Assembly: GCA_903859705.1 (NCBI GenBank)
Contig: CAIONQ010000044.1
Coordinates: 1 to 63,498 of the forward strand
DNA: 63,498 nucleotides
Source of the DNA: an uncultured Chthonomonas sp.
GTDB taxonomy: Bacteria > Armatimonadota > Chthonomonadetes > Chthonomonadales > Chthonomonadaceae
Direction: 5' to 3'
The notes beneath the pieces were generated by a model. That model was given only the letters and a program-made list of their open reading frames with translations, was not told where the DNA came from and did no database searches. Positions 35,255 through 43,307 of the stretch are shown here, one piece after another (position 1 is the first letter of the stretch; each line of letters starts with the position of its first letter). The translations under genes were made by a program, and so were the position numbers.

Positions 35255-35595
35255 CATTTCAGAAATAATGACCTGCCAGATGTTTTACCCTTGTTCATTC
35301 CATTTCAAACAGGCGCGTAAATAAGTAGCGCCTGATCGCAAATGCATTGCGTGCTCCACCAATATCAATAGCATAAACGAACAGAATCCGAAATCAGCAG
35401 TATTTCGTGTTGATTCACATTTTTATTTGTGACGATCAACAAAAAATTGTGACACGTGGTAAATTTTATATTGAATAAACATTGGAACAGATGCCGGATA
35501 TCGTCCCCAGTAACCTGAAACACCATTGACTGGCGGCTCCGGCATGTTATTGGTATGCACCTCACACACTGAAGTGAAAGTCAACAGGTAGGATT
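35255..35595. other. AT-rich intergenic region before paralog 2
   Basis: No gene is visible. The stretch from about 35380 to 35480 is markedly more AT-rich than the surroundings and holds the inverted repeat at 35409-35440. A regulatory region for the second sulfotransferase fusion is likely; no confident promoter hexamers were found. Confidence 0.45.
35409..35440. repeat. imperfect inverted repeat with TCACA/TGTGA core
   Basis: GTTGATTCACA and TGTGACGATCAAC face each other around a short AT-rich loop; A6 follows, then another TTGTGAC. The TCACA/TGTGA halves recall CRP/FNR-family half-sites in inverted order, so a regulator site is possible but unproven. Confidence 0.4.
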
Positions 35596-37278
35596 ATGAC
35601 TGGCAAGCAGAAGGTTATCATGATCCTTGGTGTACAGCGATCTGGCACCACGGCTCTGTTTGAAACACTCTCAACAGCGAGCGATCTTACTTGCTGGCAC
35701 GAAGCCGAAAACAGCCCAATTTATCTGGACTGGTACCTTCGCCCGGAGCCAGAGATCAGAGAACATCTGGTCAACTCTAAGTATCCTGTGTTGCTCAAGC
35801 CTGTGCGCGAGAGCGAACTGCGCTCACCGCTCGATATTTTATCGGAATACCATCAGTATAATCTACATATGCTCTGGCTGTATAGGGACCCTGTAAACGT
35901 GATCTACTCCTATCATCAGATAGGATGGATTGATGGTTCAGAACAGGCAATTCGCACAATGGCGGAGCAATGGAGAGACCGCAATGAACATGTTATTAAA
36001 GAGACGGAAGTTTGCGGCAATCACCTCACTGTACTGGGATATGAGGAGTTAATTTCAAGCCCAACCCTTGTGCACACGCTTTCCAGAGAACTTGGTATTT
36101 CGGTGATATCCGAGCTTCGGCCAGACTCAATGGCTGGCAGGTTGCACATGCCGCCTGAACACCAAAGGGTAGTTGATGAGATCTGTAAGGAAACTCGCGC
36201 GAAGCTGAATAACATTCGAATGGCATCTTCAGATGCATTAACCGTATTAGATTCTGCGCCTGCTTCCACTGGTTGCAACCTAGTTAGCCAGTGGCCGAAG
36301 ATCAGATCCAGGCTAAAGTCTCCAGATTCAATTCCAGATAACTTTTATATTAACGCAAATCCCGAGATAGTCACGGAGCGGGACAATGTTCCTTATCGAT
36401 ATGACCCCGTGCTACACGCATTGCGCGTTTCCGACTACAATATCGCTTTCTCACTAATTCAGCAACGCGTGCTCCTTTCCCCTGTAGAGTATATCTGGAC
36501 AATTGCACCGGTGGCCTCCAGTTCCGCATTACACCTTGCAATTGGTACACTGCTAAGCACAGATGCTGGCCACGCATGGTTACACCTGCTATTGGAAGAT
36601 ATTGAACGGTGCTTTGCGGAGTCGGCATACAGGGTAATCAATTGGAAAGAGGCGCTCTCATACCTAGTTCACTCCTACTTGAGCATGCTGCCACGGCTGA
36701 TTATTGAAGCGGCACAGGCCGATCCAACATATGATCACAAAGATGAGCAGGCGGCCTATTTAACTACGGTATCTACCGGCTACTCAGACTACTTAGAAGC
36801 GTTTCTGACAACGGTGATGCTTCATTGCCTCACTGAACCAGAATTCGCCTCATGTGCCTCACAGTCGAACCAACTTATGGATCTCGCCATCAGAGAGTTG
36901 CTGCGTTTCTATCCTCCGGTCGTGAATGTAACACGCAGGCTAAATAGGGATGTGGATTTGCCGGAGATAGCCCTTACCGAAGGAACCACAATTTGTCTTG
37001 GAATTGCCGCTGCCAACAGAGACCCGCAGGTATTTCCCGATCCAAATATATTTCTGCTTGCCAGAGAGGGTGCCGAATCGCTCACACTAATGACAGGTGC
37101 ACCCGTTCATCGTGGGTTAACCGGCCAGATTCTTTACATTGTGGCAGAAAAGGTAATACGCCTTGCGGCATGCTGTACGCTATCCACGCCCGATACTAAG
37201 GTGCCCCAGATCCATTATGAACCGCTGAGCCCATGTGCACCGCGTTATCTAAATTTGCTTTTAACCCCTAGAGAATAA
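35596..37278 (+). CDS. sulfotransferase fused to a heme-site-deficient P450-like domain (paralog 2)
   Basis: A 560-residue paralog of the protein at 31622-33262, with high similarity in the sulfotransferase half (LGVQRSGTTALFETLSTA; LWLYRDPVNVIYSYHQ) and moderate similarity in the P450-like half. The K-helix ELLRFYPPV and IAAANRDPQVFPDPNIF are kept, but the heme loop reads GAPVHRGLTGQ with His505 aligned to the cysteine position, and the I-helix motif is TGYSD. Both paralogs have thus lost Cys but differ in the replacing residue (Ser or His). An AGG site precedes the ATG. The asnB-like gene separates the two, so duplication was not a simple recent tandem event. Confidence 0.8.
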   Translation: MTGKQKVIMILGVQRSGTTALFETLSTASDLTCWHEAENSPIYLDWYLRPEPEIREHLVNSKYPVLLKPVRESELRSPLDILSEYHQYNLHMLWLYRDPVNVIYSYHQIGWIDGSEQAIRTMAEQWRDRNEHVIKETEVCGNHLTVLGYEELISSPTLVHTLSRELGISVISELRPDSMAGRLHMPPEHQRVVDEICKETRAKLNNIRMASSDALTVLDSAPASTGCNLVSQWPKIRSRLKSPDSIPDNFYINANPEIVTERDNVPYRYDPVLHALRVSDYNIAFSLIQQRVLLSPVEYIWTIAPVASSSALHLAIGTLLSTDAGHAWLHLLLEDIERCFAESAYRVINWKEALSYLVHSYLSMLPRLIIEAAQADPTYDHKDEQAAYLTTVSTGYSDYLEAFLTTVMLHCLTEPEFASCASQSNQLMDLAIRELLRFYPPVVNVTRRLNRDVDLPEIALTEGTTICLGIAAANRDPQVFPDPNIFLLAREGAESLTLMTGAPVHRGLTGQILYIVAEKVIRLAACCTLSTPDTKVPQIHYEPLSPCAPRYLNLLLTPRE

Positions 37279-37488
37279 GACCCCACTAAAATTGTGCCAA
37301 CTATCGGGGCATATTACCCGGCAAAGGCACCATTAGAGCGATATCGCGGCATATCTAAACAGTTATGACAATCAGATCTGCCATCTCCATTAGTATCTTG
37401 CCGCTTTACGGTCTATACTAATTCACACCGGTATTTCAGCTCGTGTGAGTACCGGGCGTGCGCAGTACTGGAGATATGATTCAAGACG

Positions 37489-38607
37489 ATGGTTGGCGTA
37501 AAAATGAGGCGCGATACAGCATTTGTGTTTGTTCTCTGTGGTGCGGCAGAGTACATCGAGACTTTGAACTACTCGCTGGCTGCGCTGGCCAGATTTTCCC
37601 GCAGCAGAATTGTGGTTGTTACCGATACTGCCCGCAATGAGCTTCCAATTAACGCCCCAGAAATCATAGATATCAGAACTCCTTCCGACTACTCCAACCA
37701 CGAAGCCAGCATTTACCTGAAAACAGGAGTCCATAAGTTTGTTCCAGAAGGCCCACTTTACTGCTATCTCGACACCGACGTAGTTGCAATCAGCCGCGAG
37801 GTCGATTCAATATTCCAGTGTTACCACGAACCCATAACTTTTGCGCCTGATCACTCTGTACTGCGTGATTTTAGCCCCTACACTGTACGATGCGGCTGCG
37901 CAGAAATACACGCCGAAGAGGCCGTGCAGGTTCAGAAGCTGATTCAGTACATTGCCAGAAGAGAATCGGCACTGGAGGCGAAGGCTACAGCCGAGGCTGC
38001 TCTTCAAGATCAACCAGTATCCATAATCGGTCGAGCTCTCTCCAAGCTTGGGATCAAAAAGTCTCCTCCTCCACTACCGGTTATTGAGATTCCCGAGGAG
38101 GACTGGACCGACTGGCAGTGGGATAAAGGGAAGAACACCTGGATAACACCAACTGGGCGTGATGCCTACCATCTGGAATGCGACCATCTAATACCGGCAG
38201 CCCGAGAGAAATACGGAGTAGAGATTACCGATGCGGGCTGGCAACATTGGAATGGAGGTGTTTTTCTGTTTGATGAGCACAGCAAAGAGTTTCTGGATGC
38301 ATGGCATGAACGCTCTATGCAGGCGGCGGCTGACCCATATTGGAAAACAAGAGATCAGGGCACTCTAATTGTAACTGCGTGGGCATTCGGCCTTATGAAC
38401 CACCCTACTCTCCCGCGCAGATACAACTTCTTGCTGGATGCAGGCGGATTTAACAATGGCGCCTCGTTTATGGAGACGGTTAAGCAAGCAGGCGCAGATG
38501 GCGAAGATGGCAAACAGCGCCTTCCACTGTTCTGCCATGTATTTCTCCGCTTTGGCGATTCAGGTTGGGATGTATGGCAGTGGATTGATGCCAGAGTTCG
38601 AATTTAA
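37489..38607 (+). CDS. putative GT-A-fold glycosyltransferase
   Basis: A 372-residue protein. The first 100 residues resemble a nucleotide-diphospho-sugar transferase: FVFVLCGAAEYIETLNYSL, RSRIVVVTD and then LYCYLDTDVVAIS with the DxD metal motif at Asp95/Asp97. Later WQHWNGGVFLFDEHSKEFLD and RDQGTLIVTAW look like the acceptor-side motifs of GT8-like enzymes. A Pro/charged insert (about 150-205) is unusual. No closer family is recognised. It is the last plus-strand gene before the convergent glycan operon and has about 210 bp upstream without a strong promoter. A second ATG 15 bp downstream is an alternative start. Confidence 0.6.
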   Translation: MVGVKMRRDTAFVFVLCGAAEYIETLNYSLAALARFSRSRIVVVTDTARNELPINAPEIIDIRTPSDYSNHEASIYLKTGVHKFVPEGPLYCYLDTDVVAISREVDSIFQCYHEPITFAPDHSVLRDFSPYTVRCGCAEIHAEEAVQVQKLIQYIARRESALEAKATAEAALQDQPVSIIGRALSKLGIKKSPPPLPVIEIPEEDWTDWQWDKGKNTWITPTGRDAYHLECDHLIPAAREKYGVEITDAGWQHWNGGVFLFDEHSKEFLDAWHERSMQAAADPYWKTRDQGTLIVTAWAFGLMNHPTLPRRYNFLLDAGGFNNGASFMETVKQAGADGEDGKQRLPLFCHVFLRFGDSGWDVWQWIDARVRI

Positions 38608-38663
38608 TTGGCTCAGTAGGCGGATGGTTGTTCATATTTCACAGACAGGTTATCGACTGCGGC

Positions 38664-39827
38664 CTATTTTCGCGCAGTGCTGGCTGCTTCTTTTAGCGCC
38701 TCCAAAATCATGGGGGCAACCTGACTTCTGGTGAAGTTAGCGGTGGCTCTGGCGCACGCACGATGGCCCAGGACCTGCCTTAACTCCGGGTTGGATTGCA
38801 GCTGCAAAACTGCTTCGGCCAGTAGGCTGGCATTAAAACGAGGCACTACTATTCCGGTATCCGCCACCTGCTCAGATGGCCCTCCGCTACCCGCAATGCA
38901 GATGCAGGGGATGCCTAATGCCATTGTCTCCAGTACTACAATTGGAAATGGATCTTCCCAGGATGTCATGAGGAAGGTATCAAACTCCAGATATGCCGGT
39001 ACAGGGTCGGGCGTCATTGGCAATATGTCTACAATGTCGTCTACACCAAGCTTTTTGGCCGTAAGCCGCATCTCGGCTTCATGCATATCGTTTTCGCCAC
39101 CCACCCAAACAAAATGAACCGATCCGTGTGGCATCGATGCCTTTAAAAGCACTGCCGTTTGTAGCCACAGCTCAAATCCTTTGCGCCACTGTATACGCCC
39201 AGCACCACCCACCGTAAATACACCTGGGTGTTTAGTTACTGGCTCCGTGGATCTTGTCAGTATCGATTCATCAAAAAACTCAGGCACCAGCCGTATTTTC
39301 TCGGGTGCAATCTCCATGCTGTTTATAAGCATCTGGCGTACGGCATCTGCAACGGCAATGTAGCCGGTGGGCCATTCCCGGAAACGCCAGGGGTTTGGCC
39401 TATCGTACCAACCGGCAAGCATATCCAGCTCGTGCACATGTAGGAGCACGGGCACATCTGGCAGATCTATCAGAGAGGCTATCGGCAGGGATGCAACACT
39501 ATTAGCATAAATTACATCAGGAGCAAACGCGGCGATAGTATCCTGCCACCACTGTTTCTGCTGTTTCTGTTTAAGTCTGTGCCTTAACCGGGCCAACCTG
39601 TTACCCGTGGCGGGTGCTGGTGGCTGAGGAGCATAGTAGAGCGGCGCGAAAGATGCCACATCGCTTGCCATTTCGCCCATTTGATAGGCGATGGCAAGAG
39701 TGGAAACCTGCCCATTTAGCAGCTTCATAGATTCGATCGCTATTTTTGGCGCGCCAGTTCTGCTCAACTCATGCAGCAGCAACAGTACCTTCAGTGGTTT
39801 ATTTCCTGTTAGGTTTGCAGTGGTCAA
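38664..39827 (-). CDS. glycosyltransferase family 4
   Basis: A 387-residue GT-B enzyme. The N-terminal domain begins LKVLLLLHELSRTGAPKIAI; the donor domain has VFTVGGAGRIQWRKGFELWL, VHFVWVGGEND and the signature TSWEDPFPIVVLETMALGIP. It adds one sugar to the growing glycan or lipid. The start is TTG with a GAGGG site upstream. It is last in a five-gene minus-strand operon (methyltransferase, O-acyltransferase, GT2, GT4, GT4), 13 bp after the previous GT4. The N-terminal GAPKIA motif differs from the WGGSE type of the two other single GT4s, so it probably has a different acceptor. Confidence 0.87.
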   Translation of the reverse strand: MTTANLTGNKPLKVLLLLHELSRTGAPKIAIESMKLLNGQVSTLAIAYQMGEMASDVASFAPLYYAPQPPAPATGNRLARLRHRLKQKQQKQWWQDTIAAFAPDVIYANSVASLPIASLIDLPDVPVLLHVHELDMLAGWYDRPNPWRFREWPTGYIAVADAVRQMLINSMEIAPEKIRLVPEFFDESILTRSTEPVTKHPGVFTVGGAGRIQWRKGFELWLQTAVLLKASMPHGSVHFVWVGGENDMHEAEMRLTAKKLGVDDIVDILPMTPDPVPAYLEFDTFLMTSWEDPFPIVVLETMALGIPCICIAGSGGPSEQVADTGIVVPRFNASLLAEAVLQLQSNPELRQVLGHRACARATANFTRSQVAPMILEALKEAASTARK

Positions 39828-39840
39828 AACATCCCTCTTC

Positions 39841-41028
39841 TTACTGACTGTGGCCGCATTTATACGCGTTCGCTATCAGCGATAATAGATCTTGTGCGGG
39901 GTTAATTGGCAGGCGCGCAAGAGCTTCCTCTCTTGCATGTTGCCCCATAACCTGAAGATTGTCCCTCTCCTGCCACGCCCTATCCAGCGCTTCACCTATC
40001 TGTGCGGCTGTAGGAGCCGGGGCAACAAAGCCCGTTGCTCCATCTTCGATAAGCTCAGCATTCCCCATAACATCGGTTACAACGCAGGGCCGTGCGCAAA
40101 GCATGGCCTCTGCCACAGCCAATGGCAATCCTTCGTAACGGGAAGGTAGCACCAGTGCATGGCTTTTGCGCCATATCTCCGCAACGTCGTTTACAAAGCC
40201 ACAGAAGCGCACGTTATCCAACCCATGATATTGCACCAATCGCTCAAGATACGCTCTGTCTGGCCCGTCTCCGTATAAGTGCACTTCCACAGCGCGGCCC
40301 GCTCTATGCGGTGCAGCGAGCGCCTCCAACAGAAGATCCTGCCCCTTTTGAACGCACTCCAGGCGGCCCACACTGGCCAGTATAAGTGGCGCGGCATTGC
40401 CCGGCCAACTAATGTTTTGCTCGCGGGTTTTCAGGTTAACAGGGTTGTAAACAACAGCAGCATTGGGTAGCTTTGCACCAAACCGGGAACGTGCAAACCC
40501 AAGCATCTTGCTGGATACAAATACACAGGCAGCTGCAGCTTCAAACTGGCGTGCAAAGGCTTCAAGCAGATCGCTTGCCGGCCAAACTGGATCGGAGGCA
40601 GATTGAATCAGGGTTACGAAGGGAATACCACGATCGATGCATGCCTGCCTCACATTAAAACCATCGGTAAGAAAGCTCTGCGAGATCAGCACAACATTGG
40701 GCTTAGCTGAATCAAGCCAGGCAGTAATCCTCCCCCAGTCTTCCAGATCCGATTCCCCAAATGCCGGCACCTGCATCTCGCCTGTTAAGGCAATGCGCAT
40801 CCGCTCTTTACCACTGAGTGATCGCGTAGTTTTACGTGGATGTCTCGCATAAACACTGCAGCCAGCTGCTGCAAGTTGCTTTATTTGCTCGCGCTGGCTG
40901 CCGGCCTGGCTTACATTTATGGAAATAGCATAGCCACACTGCAGGGCCGCCGTTGCAGTTTGCGTCCACAACAGCTCGCTGCCACCCCAGCCGATCTGTT
41001 CCAGAGTAGTAAAAATGCCTATTCTCAC
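39841..41028 (-). CDS. glycosyltransferase family 4, paralogous to the enzyme at 29326
   Basis: A 395-residue GT-B glycosyltransferase with N-terminal IFTTLEQIGWGGSELLWTQ and donor-domain motifs LASVGRLECVQKGQDLLLEA, VEVHLYGDGPD, FCGFVNDVAEIWRKSHALVL and PSRYEGLPLAVAEAMLCARP. It shares its motif layout throughout with the GT4 at 29326-30567. It begins with GTG, which overlaps the stop of the upstream GT2 gene by four bases (GTGA), so the two are coupled. Confidence 0.87.
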   Translation of the reverse strand: MRIGIFTTLEQIGWGGSELLWTQTATAALQCGYAISINVSQAGSQREQIKQLAAAGCSVYARHPRKTTRSLSGKERMRIALTGEMQVPAFGESDLEDWGRITAWLDSAKPNVVLISQSFLTDGFNVRQACIDRGIPFVTLIQSASDPVWPASDLLEAFARQFEAAAACVFVSSKMLGFARSRFGAKLPNAAVVYNPVNLKTREQNISWPGNAAPLILASVGRLECVQKGQDLLLEALAAPHRAGRAVEVHLYGDGPDRAYLERLVQYHGLDNVRFCGFVNDVAEIWRKSHALVLPSRYEGLPLAVAEAMLCARPCVVTDVMGNAELIEDGATGFVAPAPTAAQIGEALDRAWQERDNLQVMGQHAREEALARLPINPAQDLLSLIANAYKCGHSQ

Positions 41029-42044
41029 CTGAGCCGTAGCTTTCTCTTAACACCATACCAACCGGCATGCGCCATGCCCTTACATAGCGAGAAAAACCTG
41101 CGATTCATGCATTCACGGGGAGCAACGCGAAAGCACACCCAGAGATTCATAAAACCGGTTTTCACAAGGTGATTGTGGTAGTACTCAGAGCAGCTCTTCA
41201 AATCGAGCCAGGCGTGATGGCAAAGATGACTGTATGTGTGGCTCTTCAGATGCTCATAGCCATCGATAAGCCATGCACGGCGCTGTGGATGTGCACGTTG
41301 GCGCTGTATGTGCTTTTTGAACAGCTTCAACACGTTCACTTGCATTTTGGCCGCATTGCGGGAAGCATTGCCGCTGTGAAAGCGATAGCGCAAACAGGGT
41401 GCATCCACATATACTGCGGGCCCCTGCTCCAGAAGCTTAAACCACAGGTCCCAGTCGTCCGCACCCCATATCCCCGGATCGCAGGGTGGTTCATCGATAG
41501 CAAGTAGCGCCGCCCTTCGGATCAACGTTTGCCCCGGAGAGACGATCTGATTCTCACGTGTGAAGTTTTGATAGACATCGCCTGAGGCACCCGGATTATC
41601 TGGCCCATCACAGGGCAGGCGCCTCGGGTTTCCTGCGCCATCATCTGGCTGCAAGTCTGCGCCAGCACGATCTATAAACCGAATGCTGCCATAAGCCATT
41701 ACTGCTTCCGGCATGCCATCTATTGCGGCAACCATCTGCTCAAGCCGATATTCTGGCCACAAATCGTCATCATCCAGCAGGGCAACCAGCTCTCCACGAG
41801 CCATGGATATTCCGCGGTTTCGCGCAGTAGCAACCCCCGCATTGGGCTGCCCCTGATATACTATTTTCCCGGCGGCAATATAAGGCTTCAGCACCTTTTC
41901 AGTGTCGTCTGGAGAGCCATCATTTACTACGATCACCTCATAGTCTGTGAATGTTTGCTGAAACACAGAATCCAGCGTCATGCCAATATAATCAGCATGA
42001 CTGTAGGCTGGAATAACAATACTTATGCGTGGAGGCGTTGCCAA
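41025..42044 (-). CDS. glycosyltransferase family 2
   Basis: A 339-residue inverting GT-A enzyme. It has RISIVIPAYSHADYIGMTLD, VNDGSPDDTE, NAGVATARNRGISMARGELV, the metal motif ALLDDDDLWPEYRLEQ and a later WGADDWDLWFKLLEQG, all typical of family 2. It is soluble, without C-terminal membrane helices. It starts with TTG and no clear ribosome-binding site, 45 bp after the O-acyltransferase gene in the same operon. It probably uses UDP- or dTDP-activated sugar. Confidence 0.88.
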   Translation of the reverse strand: MATPPRISIVIPAYSHADYIGMTLDSVFQQTFTDYEVIVVNDGSPDDTEKVLKPYIAAGKIVYQGQPNAGVATARNRGISMARGELVALLDDDDLWPEYRLEQMVAAIDGMPEAVMAYGSIRFIDRAGADLQPDDGAGNPRRLPCDGPDNPGASGDVYQNFTRENQIVSPGQTLIRRAALLAIDEPPCDPGIWGADDWDLWFKLLEQGPAVYVDAPCLRYRFHSGNASRNAAKMQVNVLKLFKKHIQRQRAHPQRRAWLIDGYEHLKSHTYSHLCHHAWLDLKSCSEYYHNHLVKTGFMNLWVCFRVAPRECMNRRFFSLCKGMAHAGWYGVKRKLRLR

Positions 42045-42089
42045 GAGAGAGCTTTCTTCGTTTGATTGGGCGGGCAGGTTAGAAGCACA

Positions 42090-43307
42090 CTACGGCGAGA
42101 TTGGCACTGCTTTTTTCGCCTGTATGTGGGATGGTAAGAACCAGCGCTCTGCCATTTGATAGTAGAGGTAGCCACATACAAGTGATGTGGGTATTGCAAC
42201 TCCATACATGAAGCACACCACACCGGCATCCGTGAATCCAAGATGAACGGTGTACCACCTCAGGCTCATTAGAATAAAGTAATGAACCAGGTAGTGGCTG
42301 TAGGAATACGTACCTATAAACACAAACCCCTTAAAGTTGAGTACACGCTGCGTAAGCCGACTAACATAATTGGTACGCGTTGTATCTGAACATCGAATGA
42401 TAAGCGCAACGCACCCCATGCCTACCAGTGTTTCATAGATGCAGAAGCGTTTCCAATCAGGAATGTACAGGTATCTCAAACGTTCATGCACCGTAAGGTC
42501 AACGGTTAATGCCACAAAGAATAGTAGGAACAGAGCCCCCGCTATGCGCCCCCATGGCATTACTGCGCGCAGCTTGGATTCCAGATCTCGGTTATAAAAC
42601 TGGATTGCTGCACCCGCCATACCGCATGCAAATACGAAGATAAACCAGCCATGGAAGTGTACGGCATCCGGGCCAACAGCAAATGTTAGCGCCGATAGTA
42701 TGGCCGAAGAGCCCAGGAGTGCCAGAACACCAAACCTTCGCCAGATGGGCAAAAGCACAAGCGGGAACAGCACATATAGCTGCCATTCGGATGATACTGT
42801 CCAGTTCGGCGCATCTATCGAAAATCGATACCTATCCAACAGGTTATGGACGAGTGTTACATGCGAAATAATAGAAGGTGCCGAGCGCGCAAACGGATAC
42901 ATTACAGCCTCATGCACCCGCTCATAACGTGCCCAGATTAGCCCGATTACCAGGGCAAGATAGTACGGCGGCAGCATTCGGCGCGCACGCCTCCTAAGAT
43001 AATCCAATACCCCATCCCGGTACCAGCCATTGCTGGATCGGGCAACTGGCAACATCAACACATAGCCAGACATTGCCACAAACAACCCAACTGAGAAGAA
43101 TGCTGGCCACATCCACAGTGTGGAGGCGGCAAACAGTGAGGTATGCATGGCCTTCAGCGGAATGTAGGTTAGCGTGGTACGAACATGTGCCAGGAGGATA
43201 GCAACCGTTAATAAACCACGGATGCCATCTACATGCTCCAGCTGTAACCTTGGCTTAGATGCTGGTGTTGAAGTTGCTGGTACGGTTGGCTGCGGAACGC
43301 TGGTCAT
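42090..43307 (-). CDS. OafA-type membrane O-acyltransferase (acyltransferase 3)
   Basis: A 405-residue integral membrane protein with the acyltransferase-3 start HVDGIRGLLTVAILLAHVRT (conserved Asp, Arg and His), then about ten hydrophobic segments, including FFSVGLFVAMSGYVLMLPVA with the following RRARRMLPPYYLALVIGL typical of the family. It transfers acetyl or another small acyl group to sugars of surface glycans or to macrolide-like acceptors. Its ATG overlaps the stop of the tandem methyltransferase by four bases (ATGA), so the two are translationally coupled. Confidence 0.9.
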   Translation of the reverse strand: MTSVPQPTVPATSTPASKPRLQLEHVDGIRGLLTVAILLAHVRTTLTYIPLKAMHTSLFAASTLWMWPAFFSVGLFVAMSGYVLMLPVARSSNGWYRDGVLDYLRRRARRMLPPYYLALVIGLIWARYERVHEAVMYPFARSAPSIISHVTLVHNLLDRYRFSIDAPNWTVSSEWQLYVLFPLVLLPIWRRFGVLALLGSSAILSALTFAVGPDAVHFHGWFIFVFACGMAGAAIQFYNRDLESKLRAVMPWGRIAGALFLLFFVALTVDLTVHERLRYLYIPDWKRFCIYETLVGMGCVALIIRCSDTTRTNYVSRLTQRVLNFKGFVFIGTYSYSHYLVHYFILMSLRWYTVHLGFTDAGVVCFMYGVAIPTSLVCGYLYYQMAERWFLPSHIQAKKAVPISP

